A stretch of DNA of 64,000 bases. It comes from Egaibacter danicus (GTDB lineage: Bacteria > Pseudomonadota > Gammaproteobacteria > Burkholderiales > Burkholderiaceae_C). The stretch is taken from positions 310,001 to 374,000 of the forward strand of contig JADJII010000001.1 in assembly GCA_016707075.1 (NCBI GenBank), in the 5' to 3' direction. The notes below the pieces were generated by a model. The model had not been told where the DNA came from and did no database searches. It saw only the letters and a program-made list of their open reading frames with translations. Shown here piece after piece: positions 42,057 to 50,745 of the stretch. Both the position numbers and the translations under genes were made by a program. Position 1 is the first letter of the stretch. Each line of letters begins with the position of its first letter.

Positions 42057-44658
42057 ATGTCGAGCCTATTGCTGGAACGCGAGAAAACTCTTGAAAAGAT
42101 GCGTTCTGCGCTATCACAAGCGCGCCAGGGTGCTGGTCGAACCTTGCTGCTTTCCGGGGAGGCAGGCATTGGCAAGACCACGCTCGTTGACCATTTTGTC
42201 CAGGAACAGCAGGTTGGTAGTTGTCGGGTGCTATGGGGTGCGTGTGATTCGTTGTTTACGCCGCGAACGCTAGGCCCACTCGTCGATGTTGCAGCCCAGC
42301 TTGATCCATCAGTGCTGCGGGCTATCGGTGCGGATAACGCAACGGCGATTTTTGCCGCTTTTCTTGCTGACTTGAGCGCGTCGCCCACGCTCACCGTGAT
42401 CTTGTTTGAGGATGTTCATTGGGCTGACCACGCCACTCTGGACTTGATCAAGTTTTTGGGCCGCAGAATCTCGCGAGTCCCGGCGTTGCTGGTATTGACT
42501 TATCGCGACGATGAACTGCCGGTCGGCCATCCGTTACTCGCAGTTCTGGGAGAGCTACCCGGTTCGCAGGTGGAGCGGTTGCCCCTTGCTCCGCTATCTA
42601 GGCAAGCAGTCCATCAGCTTGAGCTGGGAAGCGGCAGGGCATTTGCGGGCCTGTTTGAGAAGACCAATGGAAATCCGTTCTTTGTCACCGAGGTCCTGGC
42701 TTCGGCAGGCCAGGATGTGCCACGCAATGTTCAAGACGCGGTAATGGCTCGGCTGCGGCATCTATCCGTCTCGTCAGTGCTGTTATGTGAAAGGGTTAGC
42801 GTGACGCCAGGACATGTCGAACTGGCCCTCGTGAGGCATGGACCAGAGGGCGCTGGAATGAACATTGACGATGCTATAGATGAATGCGTCAAGGTCGGTG
42901 TTTTGCAGATCCATGGGGATACCGTCCGTTTCCGCCATGAACTGGCACGTCTGGCAGTTCATGAGATGCTTCTGCCCCAGCGACGACGCAAATTGCACGC
43001 CGACGCTTTGCAGGCTTTGCTGAACGACCCCGGCGTAACAAGGGCGCGTTTGGTGTACCACGCGGCTCAGGCGGGGCAGGTGGACAAGGTGCTCCAGTTT
43101 GCACCGCTGGCGGGTGCAGATGCGGCCCGCCTGGGCGCCCATCGGGAGGCGGCTGCGCACTATGGTGTAGCGCTTTCTCATGCGCAATATGCGTCATTGC
43201 AGGTGCAGGCTGAACTCAACGAAAAGTGGTCCTACGAAGCTGGAATATCTTTGACCATCAACGATGAAGTTCTGGCCGCCCGCGAACGGGCGGTTGACTT
43301 ATGGCGGCGGTTGGGCAACAAAGAGCGTGAGGGTCTGAATTTGCGCTGGTTGTCGCGTCTGTATTGGTATCGCGGCGAAAAAGAGCAGGCTGACGCTTTG
43401 GCAGCCCAGGCGATTGAAGTGCTGGAGAGTATTGATCCGACAGCCGAACTGGCGATGGCTTACAGCGTGCGTTCACAGATGTACATGCTGACGTCGAATT
43501 ACGAGCCCGCCTTGACATGGGGCAAACGCGCATTGCAAATGGCAATTGACATGGAGGCCACTGAAGCCCGGATTCATTCTTTGAACAACCTCGGCAGTAC
43601 GCTGCTGATGTCGGGGCAAGCCGGCGGTGAAGCCTTGCTGGAGGAAAGCCTGGAGCGCGCGTTGGCGGGTGGCTTTCACGAGCAGGCTGCACGGGCCTAC
43701 ACGAATTTGAGTTCATCCATGATCCTGCAATGTCGTTTTGCGGAGGCCGAGCGGTTTTGCCAGGAGGGCCTCAATTTTGATCGTGAGCATGACCTGGATT
43801 CATGGACCTACTACCTGATGGGGCTGTATGCACAACTGGCGGCTGAGCGCGGGCAGTTTGCTCAAGCCCAGGAACTGGCAATGGAGGCGCTGGCCGTTCC
43901 CGCGCAAACAGCCGTCATGCGCTGGCCGCCCAGTCTGGCACTGGGTATTGCCCGTAGCCGCAGCGGCGAGCCAGATGCCATGACCCTGCTGGAAGACTGC
44001 CTGTCCACCAGCCTCGCAGTCGGGGAGGCTCAATTGATTTTGCCCACCTGCCGCGCCCTCGCCGAGGGCTACTGGTTGCGAGGTCAAATGGAAATGGCCC
44101 GCAGCGTTGTGGAGCAGGGGTGGGCGCATGGATGCAAGGCGGACGACCCCTGGTTGACCGGGCAACTGATGGTGTGGGGCCATCGATTGGGGCTCAACTT
44201 GCAGGCAGGGAGCCCGGTCGCAGCCATTTACCAGCTGGAAATGGATGGTCATGTGTTTGAAGCGGCCAGCCAGTGGGAATTGCTGGGCGGGCGTTTCGAG
44301 CAGGCCGTGTGCCTGATGCGATGCGGTGGTACACATTTGCAGCAGGCCGCCGACCTGTTGCCGCAGCAAGGTGCTCACCTGGCGCTTGACCTGACGCGCA
44401 CAGGCCCGCACGCAGGGGGTTCGTGGCATCAAGCGTGGTCCATACGCGGCCGCGAGGGACAATGACTCGGGGTTGACAGCCCGTGAACTGCAGATTTATG
44501 AGCTCCTTGCCAATGGCATGAGCAATGCGGACATATCGAACCGTCTTAACCGATCTGTGCGAACAATCGAGCACCATGCCTCCAAAGTACTGGCCAAGCT
44601 GGGTGTCCGATCGCGTGCTGATTTGCGAGGGTTGCCAGCTTCACCATTGGTGGATTGA
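42057..44658 (+). pseudogene. LuxR-type regulator with AAA ATPase and TPR-like region, frameshifted before the HTH
   Basis: This is a large MalT/LAL-like signal-transduction ATPase. The start at 42057 has AAGGGAGG 6 nt upstream. From there, LLLSGEAGIGKTTLVDHF is Walker A (about residue 34) and VILFEDVHWADHATLD is Walker B, followed by about 500 residues of TPR-like helices. In this frame translation stops at 44465. The next frame continues directly as GVRGIKRGPYAAARDNDSGL and then TARELQIYELLANGMSNADI and SVRTIEHHASKVLAKLGVRS, a complete LuxR HTH ending at 44658. Deleting one base within ACGCGCAC (44394-44401) joins them. As written, the ATPase would lack its DNA-binding domain. Real inactivation and sequence error are both possible. 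Confidence 0.82.
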
Positions 44659-44760
44659 GGTTGTACGGGTTTACCCGATAGATAACCCTGCGCTCCAACA
44701 GAACTTCCCATCTTGCCTAGACTCAGACCGGTTGCATTTTCAACCCTCTGGAGACTTTCC

Positions 44761-45657
44761 ATGCTGCGCGAAGACCTGAAATCTGAATTCAACTCCCTGG
44801 TTCCCGGCCAGACCACCGAGCAGGGCGCCACACGCCGCACGGCGCTCAAAGTGGCGCTGGGTGTTGGCTACGCCGCTACAGCCATGCCCATCATGGCCCA
44901 GACGGCCATCAAGACATCGTCGGAAGGTCTGAAAACCGGCGAAGTAAGCTACGACGTGGGTGGCTTCAAGGTGCCGGCCTACTTCGCTGCGCCTGAAGGC
45001 AAGACCAATCTGCCGGTCGTGCTGGTCATTCAGGAAATTTTTGGTGTGCACGAGTACATTGCCGATACCTGCCGGCGTTTCGCCAAGGCCGGCTATCTGG
45101 CGATCGCGCCCGAACTGTATGCCCGCCAGGGCGACCCCACGAAATACGGCGAGATCGCCAAGCTGATCGCGGAAGTGGTGAACAAGGTGCCCGATGCCCA
45201 GGTGATGGCTGATCTGGATGGCGCCGTGAAATGGGCTGGCGCGAATGGTGGCAACCGCGACAAAGTGGCGGTTACCGGCTTTTGCTGGGGCGGGCGCATC
45301 ACCTGGCTGTACGCGGCGCAGGGCCCGGTCAAGGCAGGTGTGGCCTGGTACGGCCGCATGGTGGGCACGCCAAATGACCTCATGCCGAAAAACCCGATCG
45401 ACCTGGCTGCCAGCATGAAGGCGCCCGTGCTTGGCCTGTATGGCGAAAAAGACGGTGGCATCCCTCTTGACACGCTTGATAAGATGAAAGCAGCTTTGGC
45501 CACGGGTAACGCTGCGTCCAAAGCCGCGCAGTTTGTGGTGTACCCTGACGCTCCGCACGCGTTTCATGCCGACTACCGGCCCAGCTACCGCAAGGAAGCG
45601 GCCGAAGACGGTTTCAAACGCTGCATTGAATGGTTCAAGGCGAACGGCGTGGCTTGA
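44761..45657 (+). CDS. Dienelactone hydrolase-family protein, exported
   Basis: This 298-residue alpha/beta hydrolase has the dienelactone-hydrolase triad: Cys in VAVTGFCWGGRITWLYA (about residue 175), Asp in LGLYGEKDGGIPLD, and His in YPDAPHAFHADYRPSY. The conserved VVLVIQEIFGVHEYIAD is also present. The N-terminus carries a twin-arginine-like leader (GATRRTALKVALGVGYAATA), so it is probably periplasmic, unlike the classical cytoplasmic enzyme of chlorocatechol breakdown. Function in lactone or ester hydrolysis is likely but the substrate is unknown. A terminator follows. Confidence 0.87.
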   Translation: MLREDLKSEFNSLVPGQTTEQGATRRTALKVALGVGYAATAMPIMAQTAIKTSSEGLKTGEVSYDVGGFKVPAYFAAPEGKTNLPVVLVIQEIFGVHEYIADTCRRFAKAGYLAIAPELYARQGDPTKYGEIAKLIAEVVNKVPDAQVMADLDGAVKWAGANGGNRDKVAVTGFCWGGRITWLYAAQGPVKAGVAWYGRMVGTPNDLMPKNPIDLAASMKAPVLGLYGEKDGGIPLDTLDKMKAALATGNAASKAAQFVVYPDAPHAFHADYRPSYRKEAAEDGFKRCIEWFKANGVA

Positions 45658-45683
45658 GTTGACAATACCGGCTTGGTGCCACG

Positions 45684-45706
45684 AGCCGCCGAAAGGCGGC
45701 TTTTTT
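45684..45706 (+). terminator. Rho-independent terminator after dienelactone hydrolase gene
   Basis: AGCCGCC-GAAA-GGCGGCT is a perfect 7-bp stem with a GAAA tetraloop, followed by T6. Confidence 0.93.
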
Positions 45707-45713
45707 ATTGATG

Positions 45714-45768
45714 TTTTTGGGCTCTGGCCCTCTTGGAATATGCGTAACCAGCTATGACTTTAATAGCA
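45714..45768 (-). repeat. Dispersed ~55-bp repeat, copy 9 (covers ZIP start codon)
   Basis: TTTTTGGGCTCTGGCCCTC and TTGGAATATGCGTAACCA (up to 45750) are followed by the inverted repeat GCTATGACTTTAATAGC (45752-45768). The ATG of the ZIP gene lies inside the inverted repeat, so the repeat encodes its first residues MTLIA. Confidence 0.85.
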
Positions 45769-46581
45769 ATTGTGATGGGTACCCTGGCTGCTGGCATTGG
45801 CAGTGTCTGGCTGGCGGCGTTGCTGAGCTTTGGCGTGCTGGCCCGCTACACGCAGCACATGCTCAGCCTGGCAGCGGGCGCCTTGCTGGCTACGGCCTTC
45901 ATGCACTTGCTGCCAGAGGCGTTTGAAAGCCAGGCTGGTGCCGATGATTTATTCATGACGCTGCTGATTGGCCTGGTGTTTTTCTTCCTGCTGGACAAGG
46001 CCGAGCTGTGGCACCACGGACACGAGCACCATCATGACAGCGGCAGCTCGGGTCATCACTCGGGGCATGACCACTCCAGCCACGCCGACCACGATGCAAA
46101 TGGCCACTCGCACGCGGCGACTCCGGTCAAATCCGGCAGCTGGGCGGTCCTTACCGGTGACAGCGTGCACTGCTTTGGTGACGGCATTCTCATTGCTTCG
46201 GCCTTCATGGCTGATGTTCGGCTGGGTGTGATCGCATCACTGGCCGTGCTGGCTCACGAAGTCCCTCATCACATGGGCGATTTGATGGTGCTGCGCTCGG
46301 GTTCCAGCAACAAACAGATGGCGCTGGTCAAGGTTTCGCTGGCTGGTGCCGTAACGGCCCTTGGCGGACTGGCTGGCTTCTGGCTGGTGGAGCAGTTGCA
46401 GGATTACCTGCCGTACTTTCTGGTGGTCGCCAGCAGCAGCTTTGTTTATGTGGCGCTGGCCGACCTGATTCCGCAACTGCAAAAGCGATTGACCGCTCGG
46501 GAAACCGCCACGCAGGTTGCCTGGCTATTCGCCGGCATTGCGCTGGTGACGGTGGTGAGTGGTCTGGCGCATGGGCATTGA
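45754..46581 (+). CDS. ZIP-family divalent metal transporter
   Basis: This inner-membrane zinc/iron uptake protein has 275 residues and about eight membrane segments. It shows the transport-site motifs GDSVHCFGDGILIASAF (segment 4) and VLAHEVPHHMGDLMVL (segment 5; the HExPHxxGD form typical of LIV-1-like members). Between segments 3 and 4 is a His-rich metal-binding loop (HHGHEHHHDSGSSGHHSGHD). The first ATG lies inside repeat copy 9 and has no Shine-Dalgarno sequence. An ATG at 45775 is the only nearby alternative, but it would cut into the first membrane segment. Confidence 0.9.
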   Translation: MTLIAIVMGTLAAGIGSVWLAALLSFGVLARYTQHMLSLAAGALLATAFMHLLPEAFESQAGADDLFMTLLIGLVFFFLLDKAELWHHGHEHHHDSGSSGHHSGHDHSSHADHDANGHSHAATPVKSGSWAVLTGDSVHCFGDGILIASAFMADVRLGVIASLAVLAHEVPHHMGDLMVLRSGSSNKQMALVKVSLAGAVTALGGLAGFWLVEQLQDYLPYFLVVASSSFVYVALADLIPQLQKRLTARETATQVAWLFAGIALVTVVSGLAHGH

Positions 46582-46617
46582 CTCCGGCTCTTGGGGCTGA
46601 TTGGCCTCTGCGCGCGC

Positions 46618-47438
46618 TTATTGCACCTTGGCGGTTGTGGTCACCGGGCCAGCTAGCACCTTGCCCGGCGTCAAGTTGTCAACCAGTTCCAGCTTCAGGG
46701 TGTAGTCACCAGCCGGAGGTGACAGCCAGACTTCGGTCTGACCTTCCACAAAATCAAGTTCCACCGCTTTGGAAGCATCTTTTGGGATGGCGGTCAGTCT
46801 GAAATGGCCGGTGTCTTTTTCCTGTTGCGATACGTGGGCTACGTTGAACGCAGACGCATGAAATTGCACGCGAAAGGGTGAGTTGACAACCGGGCTGGCC
46901 ACTGCCACGGCGATGCTCTTGACGGACAGGCTTTTTGGATCCACGTCGGTTTTTCGGATGACCGTGATGGTGGTGGGCTTGCTGTACACGAAATGGGGCA
47001 AGTGCTTCTCTTCTCGTTAGCCAGTAACATGCGCAACGTGTAAGTGCCTGGCGGCAGCGTCAGCACGGTTTCCATCTGGCCCTTGCCAAAGTGGATGTAC
47101 TGGTCGTTGAAGGGCAGTGCTTCCTTGAAATTCAGGGGCAGCGGGCGATTCACCAGTAAATGGTGATGCCCGCTTTTGGCGCGTGCGGCCTTGGCGATGG
47201 GTGCCAGTCCCCACCCGCCGGACAGTCCAAACTTCACCAGATAAGGAGTCTCTATTTTGTCGCCATTTTTCAGGTTGGTGAAATAGGCCTCTGCTGTCAA
47301 ACGGGGCAGGGCAGCCTGCCGGGGATGCAGTGCAGGGCTGGACGTTGCAATTTCTGTTTGGGCCAAGGCTGGCAAGTGCCCTGCACACAGGCACAGCAGC
47401 GCGAAGGCTGTGCGACGAATGGATGTCGACAAATGCAT
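46618..47438 (-). pseudogene. DUF4399 exported protein, broken by a 5-bp tandem duplication
   Basis: The gene starts at 47438 with AGGGAGC 6 nt upstream and a signal peptide (STSIRRTAFALLCLCAGHLP, then ALAQ). A DUF4399 domain follows (LSGGWGLAPIAKAARAKSGH, HHLLVNRPLP, YIHFGKGQMETVLTLPPGTY, TLRMLLANEK). At that point the frame is lost and the rest (HLPHFVYSKPTTITVIRK to VTTTAKVQ, a second, more diverged copy of the domain) lies in another frame down to 46618. On the plus strand the break is CTTCT repeated twice (47005-47014); removing one unit restores NEKHLPHF. This looks like a genuine slippage mutation rather than a random error. Function of the family is unknown. Confidence 0.82.
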
Positions 47439-47683
47439 TGAAAAGCTCCCTGATTGCCAACCGCTGGCCTCCATATTCGAGCAGTTTCGAAGGCCACTCA
47501 AGGCGACCGTCTAGCGTCCCAAATAGGGTGTATATAAATAAGGTATTACTTTAGCTGAATTCTGTAACCACATGATTCAATTGTTGTTTTAGTCATACAA
47601 ATCAAGAAGGTTCTCGGCAATAATGGCATGTATATTGCACTTGTCTTTAACGTGTTAACCATGCTTTATCCCTATCAGCATTC

Positions 47684-48403
47684 ATGACTTACACCGTTGT
47701 CGTTTACCTCCATCTGATTGCGACGTGTGCATCGATCGGTACGATTGTGATCACTGACTTGCGCCTGATGGCTAAAGTGCTTGGTTACCGGGTCGTTATT
47801 CCGAGGCCCGAGCGTTTCGAGACGGTGATGATTTCTGTCGCCTTGGCTTTGCTCTACCTGACGGGTGCCGCTATTGTCTGGATGGGATTGGAGAAAAATC
47901 CTGCCTACCTTAGCAATGGAAAGCTGCAAGGGAAACTGGTCTTGGTGGGCTTGCTGACGGCAAATGCCTTTATGCTTCACCGGCAGGTTTTTCCGATACT
48001 GGGACGATCCAGGCCCGTGTCGCGCTGGAGGCGGAGTGAGTGGGCTCAGGTGGCTTCAGCGGTATCCTTCTCAAATAGCGCATGGTTTTTTTGTGCCTTT
48101 CTGGGCATTGCCAGAATTTGGAACAACACTGTGTCCGTGTGGTTTGTTTTGTCAGTCGCCGTGGCGGCTTGGTCGGTGGTGTTCGTCATCGTGAACGGTG
48201 TGTTGCTCATGGCCTCCCGAGATGCCCCGAAAGAGCGCCCCGACTGGATTGACTCTGTCAAAGCGACTTTGAGCGATTTCGCCGAAATCAGCGACAGGAC
48301 TCCACTGGTGCAGTCTTCCAAGCCTCGTCGGCAATCGGGGGCGATTGCCCGTTCCCCGACTAGTTACCGCGATGAACGTTCTAAGCACTTGAGGCCCGAC
48401 TGA
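47684..48403 (+). CDS. Conserved membrane protein, unknown function
   Basis: The 239-residue protein has four or five hydrophobic segments: VVVYLHLIATCASIGTIVI, MISVALALLYLTGAAIVWMG, GKLVLVGLLTANAFMLH, NSAWFFCAFLGIARIW and WFVLSVAVAAWSVVFVIVNG. A soluble, basic C-terminal tail of about 50 residues follows. His residues at the ends of helices (YLHLIATCA, FMLHRQVFP) recall DUF2214/DUF6644-type proteins, but I cannot assign a family. The preceding 170 bp (47510-47680) is AT-rich and gene-free, unlike its surroundings. No operon partner is evident. Confidence 0.65.
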   Translation: MTYTVVVYLHLIATCASIGTIVITDLRLMAKVLGYRVVIPRPERFETVMISVALALLYLTGAAIVWMGLEKNPAYLSNGKLQGKLVLVGLLTANAFMLHRQVFPILGRSRPVSRWRRSEWAQVASAVSFSNSAWFFCAFLGIARIWNNTVSVWFVLSVAVAAWSVVFVIVNGVLLMASRDAPKERPDWIDSVKATLSDFAEISDRTPLVQSSKPRRQSGAIARSPTSYRDERSKHLRPD

Positions 48404-48492
48404 CAACCACGAGGTTTTTGCTTCGACGATCTTCCCTCTTTTCCCGCGACGAGCCGTTTATTCACTGATCGGAGTTTGCTTAACCTCCAGCT

Positions 48493-48520
48493 TTGACAGG
48501 GATTTTATGGGTAGTTAAAT
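48493..48520 (+). promoter_or_regulatory. Promoter of the tetR-RND efflux operon
   Basis: TTGACA (48493-48498, perfect) and TTAAAT (48515-48520) are spaced by 16 nt. The -10 lies inside the inverted-repeat operator that follows, 34-39 nt before the tetR ATG. Confidence 0.6.
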
Positions 48521-48538
48521 CAATCGTTTGATTTAACT
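48513..48538. promoter_or_regulatory. Operator for the TetR-family repressor (perfect inverted repeat)
   Basis: AGTTAAATCAA (48513-48523) and its exact complement TTGATTTAACT (48528-48538) flank a TCGT spacer, 11 bp per arm. The site overlaps the -10 of the only promoter before tetR, which fits autorepression of the whole tetR-efflux operon. Binding by this TetR is inference from position and symmetry. Confidence 0.75.
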
Positions 48539-48553
48539 GATATAGTTGTAGAC

Positions 48554-49291
48554 ATGAACCATGTTCTGCAACATTCAGATGCGCGTCCACTGGACAGTGC
48601 TGGCAGTGGAGGTAACGGCCATCCGGGCGATACCAAAGGTCATCGCAGCGATGGTATCGAGGCGCGCAACCGCCTGCTGGATGCGGCGTTGGTGCTGTTT
48701 GGCGAAAAAGGCTTTGCCAAGACATCCACCCGGGAAATCGCTCTGGCGGCGCAGGTGAACATTGCCTCGATCAGCTATTACTTTGGTGACAAGGCAGGGC
48801 TGTATCGCGCGGTGTTCATTGATCCACGCTGCAATCCGGGCTCGGATTTCACTCTCTTCGATCAGCCGGATATGGGGCTTGCGCAGGCATTGCGGGCCAT
48901 GTTGATTGGTTTTACCGAGCCGCTGAAGCAGGGCCATCTGATACAGGCCTGCATGAAACTGCATTTCCGCGAAATGCTGGAACCCACCGGCGTCTGGCGC
49001 GACGAGATCGACTGCAGCATCAAGCCCGCCCACTCGGCACTGGTCCGCGTGCTGTGCCGTCATATGGGCGTCACCGAGGCTGATGATGATATTCACCGTC
49101 TGGCGTTTTCCGTGGCTGGGCTGGGCATGATGCTTCAGATTGGCAGCGACGTGTTTGCCGCTATCCGGCCCAACTTGATTGCCTCACCGGAAGCGATTGA
49201 CCATTACGCCGACCGGCTGGTTGATTACGCGCTGGCCATGGTCGCCGCTGAAACCGGTCGACGCCAACAAATTGCCTCTGCCGAAAAATAA
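48554..49291 (+). CDS. TetR-family repressor (CerR/DUF1956 C-terminal type)
   Basis: The 245-residue protein has a TetR DNA-binding domain at about residues 36-85 (RNRLLDAALVLFGEKGFAKT, STREIALAAQVNIASISYYF, GDKAGLYRAVF). The C-terminal ligand domain is of the CerR/DUF1956 type seen in regulators of RND pumps (HLIQACMKLHFREMLEPTGV). A disordered N-terminal extension of about 35 residues precedes it. It is the first gene of an operon with outer-membrane, adaptor and RND genes, and its stop is adjacent to the next ATG. A perfect inverted repeat lies in its promoter. Its inducing ligand is unknown. Confidence 0.9.
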   Translation: MNHVLQHSDARPLDSAGSGGNGHPGDTKGHRSDGIEARNRLLDAALVLFGEKGFAKTSTREIALAAQVNIASISYYFGDKAGLYRAVFIDPRCNPGSDFTLFDQPDMGLAQALRAMLIGFTEPLKQGHLIQACMKLHFREMLEPTGVWRDEIDCSIKPAHSALVRVLCRHMGVTEADDDIHRLAFSVAGLGMMLQIGSDVFAAIRPNLIASPEAIDHYADRLVDYALAMVAAETGRRQQIASAEK

Positions 49292-49292
49292 A

Positions 49293-50708
49293 ATGACCAT
49301 GAAATTCCTGCCCTTGATCGTTGCCAGTTGTGCTTCCTTTGTGCTGGTCGGTTGCGCGACGCAACAGCCTCCTGCTGCGGCTGCGGCTTTCACCCTCCCG
49401 GAGGGCTGGCAGGCACCTTTGCCTCATCAAGGCGATGTGGGTTCTCTGGCCCAGTGGTGGCAGCGGCAGGGTGATCCTGTTCTGGTGGAACTGATTGATG
49501 CCGCGCAGACGGTCAGCCCATCGATTGCGCAATCCTTGTCGCGCATTGAAACCTCGCGCGCGAGCCGCGTGGCGTCAGACGCCGCGCTGGGCCCGCGACT
49601 GGACGCCTCTCTTTCTGCCAGCCGTGGTGTGACCCAGCCAGGTGTGCCACTGGCCACCAGTGTGCAGGGTGGTTTGCAGGCATCGTGGGAAGTGGATCTG
49701 TTTGGCGCCAATCGCAGTGCAAGCAATGCTGCACAAGCGCAGTTTGAAGGCAGTCAGGCCCAGTGGCATGACGCCCGCGTATCGATTGCGGCGGAAGTGG
49801 CCAACCTTTACTACAGCTTGCGCACCTGCCATCAGCTGCTGGCAGTTACCCAGGCGGATGCGCAGTCCCGTCGCGAGACTGCTCGCCTGTCCGATATCAG
49901 CGCCAAGGCCGGATTCACAGCGCCGGCCTTGGCTGCGCTGGCGCGTGCCAGTGCCGCAGAGAGCAACAGCCGCGTTACCCAGCAGCAGGCGCAATGTGAT
50001 CTGGACACCAAGGCCATGGTTGCCCTGACTGCAATTCCAGAGCCTGCTTTAAGGAAAAAACTGGCATCAGCCCTCGCCAGACCTGCGCAAGCAGCTCCTG
50101 TTTCTATAGCAAACGTGCCTGCACAAACAGTGGCTCAGCGCCCCGATGTATTTGCTGCGGAGCGCGAAGTTGCTGCCGCCAGTGCGCAAGTGGGGGCTGC
50201 CCAGGCACAGCGTTACCCGCGCCTGAGCCTGAGTGGTTCCATTGGCGCGCTACGCTACACCACGGGTGGTGTGAGCTCAGACCTGACCACCTGGTCCATC
50301 GGACCTGTAGCCCTGTCCCTGCCCCTGTTTGACGGCGGCCAGCGTGCCGCCAACGTGGATGCGGCGAAGGCGCGCTACGTGGAAGCAGCTGCCTTGTACA
50401 ACAGCAAGGTTCGTCAGGCTGTGCGCGAAGTGGAAGAGGCATTGGTCAACCTGCAAAGTACAGACGCGCGTCGTCTGGATTCAGAGACCTCAACGCTTGG
50501 CTACAACGAATCGCTGGCCGCCACCCAGGCTCGTTATACCAATGGCATGGCCAGTCTTGTGGAGCTGGAGGATGCCAGACGCACAGCGCTGGCCGCGCAA
50601 TCCGCACAGGTTTCACTGCAGCTGGAGCGCAATCGCGCCTGGGTTTCGCTTTACCGCGCCCTGGGTGGTGGATGGACACCAGGCGCACCTACGCTCAACA
50701 CCCAATAA
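49293..50708 (+). CDS. Outer-membrane efflux lipoprotein (NodT/OprM family)
   Basis: This is the TolC-like outer-membrane channel of the tripartite pump. The 471-residue protein has a lipoprotein signal (SCASFVLVGC, lipid-modified Cys). The two OEP repeats are marked by GLQASWEVDLFGANRSASNA and WSIGPVALSLPLFDGGQRAA, with the long helices AAEVANLYYSLRTCHQLLA and RQAVREVEEALVNLQS. Its ATG follows the tetR stop by one base, indicating translational coupling. Repeat copy 10 (50062-50110) encodes SALARPAQAAPVSIAN in the linker between the two OEP halves. Confidence 0.92.
   Translation: MTMKFLPLIVASCASFVLVGCATQQPPAAAAAFTLPEGWQAPLPHQGDVGSLAQWWQRQGDPVLVELIDAAQTVSPSIAQSLSRIETSRASRVASDAALGPRLDASLSASRGVTQPGVPLATSVQGGLQASWEVDLFGANRSASNAAQAQFEGSQAQWHDARVSIAAEVANLYYSLRTCHQLLAVTQADAQSRRETARLSDISAKAGFTAPALAALARASAAESNSRVTQQQAQCDLDTKAMVALTAIPEPALRKKLASALARPAQAAPVSIANVPAQTVAQRPDVFAAEREVAAASAQVGAAQAQRYPRLSLSGSIGALRYTTGGVSSDLTTWSIGPVALSLPLFDGGQRAANVDAAKARYVEAAALYNSKVRQAVREVEEALVNLQSTDARRLDSETSTLGYNESLAATQARYTNGMASLVELEDARRTALAAQSAQVSLQLERNRAWVSLYRALGGGWTPGAPTLNTQ
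50062..50110 (-). repeat. Dispersed ~55-bp repeat, copy 10 (inside outer-membrane efflux gene)
   Basis: GGCATCAGCCCTCGCCAGAC (50063-50082) is followed by CTGCGCAAGCAGCT and TCTATAGC (50103-50110). The first arm of the inverted repeat is diverged. It is read as SALARPAQAAPVSIAN, the frame shared with copies 2, 6 and 13. Confidence 0.68.
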
Positions 50709-50745
50709 ATCAATACAAACATCAACTGCCAAAACGTTGCACACC

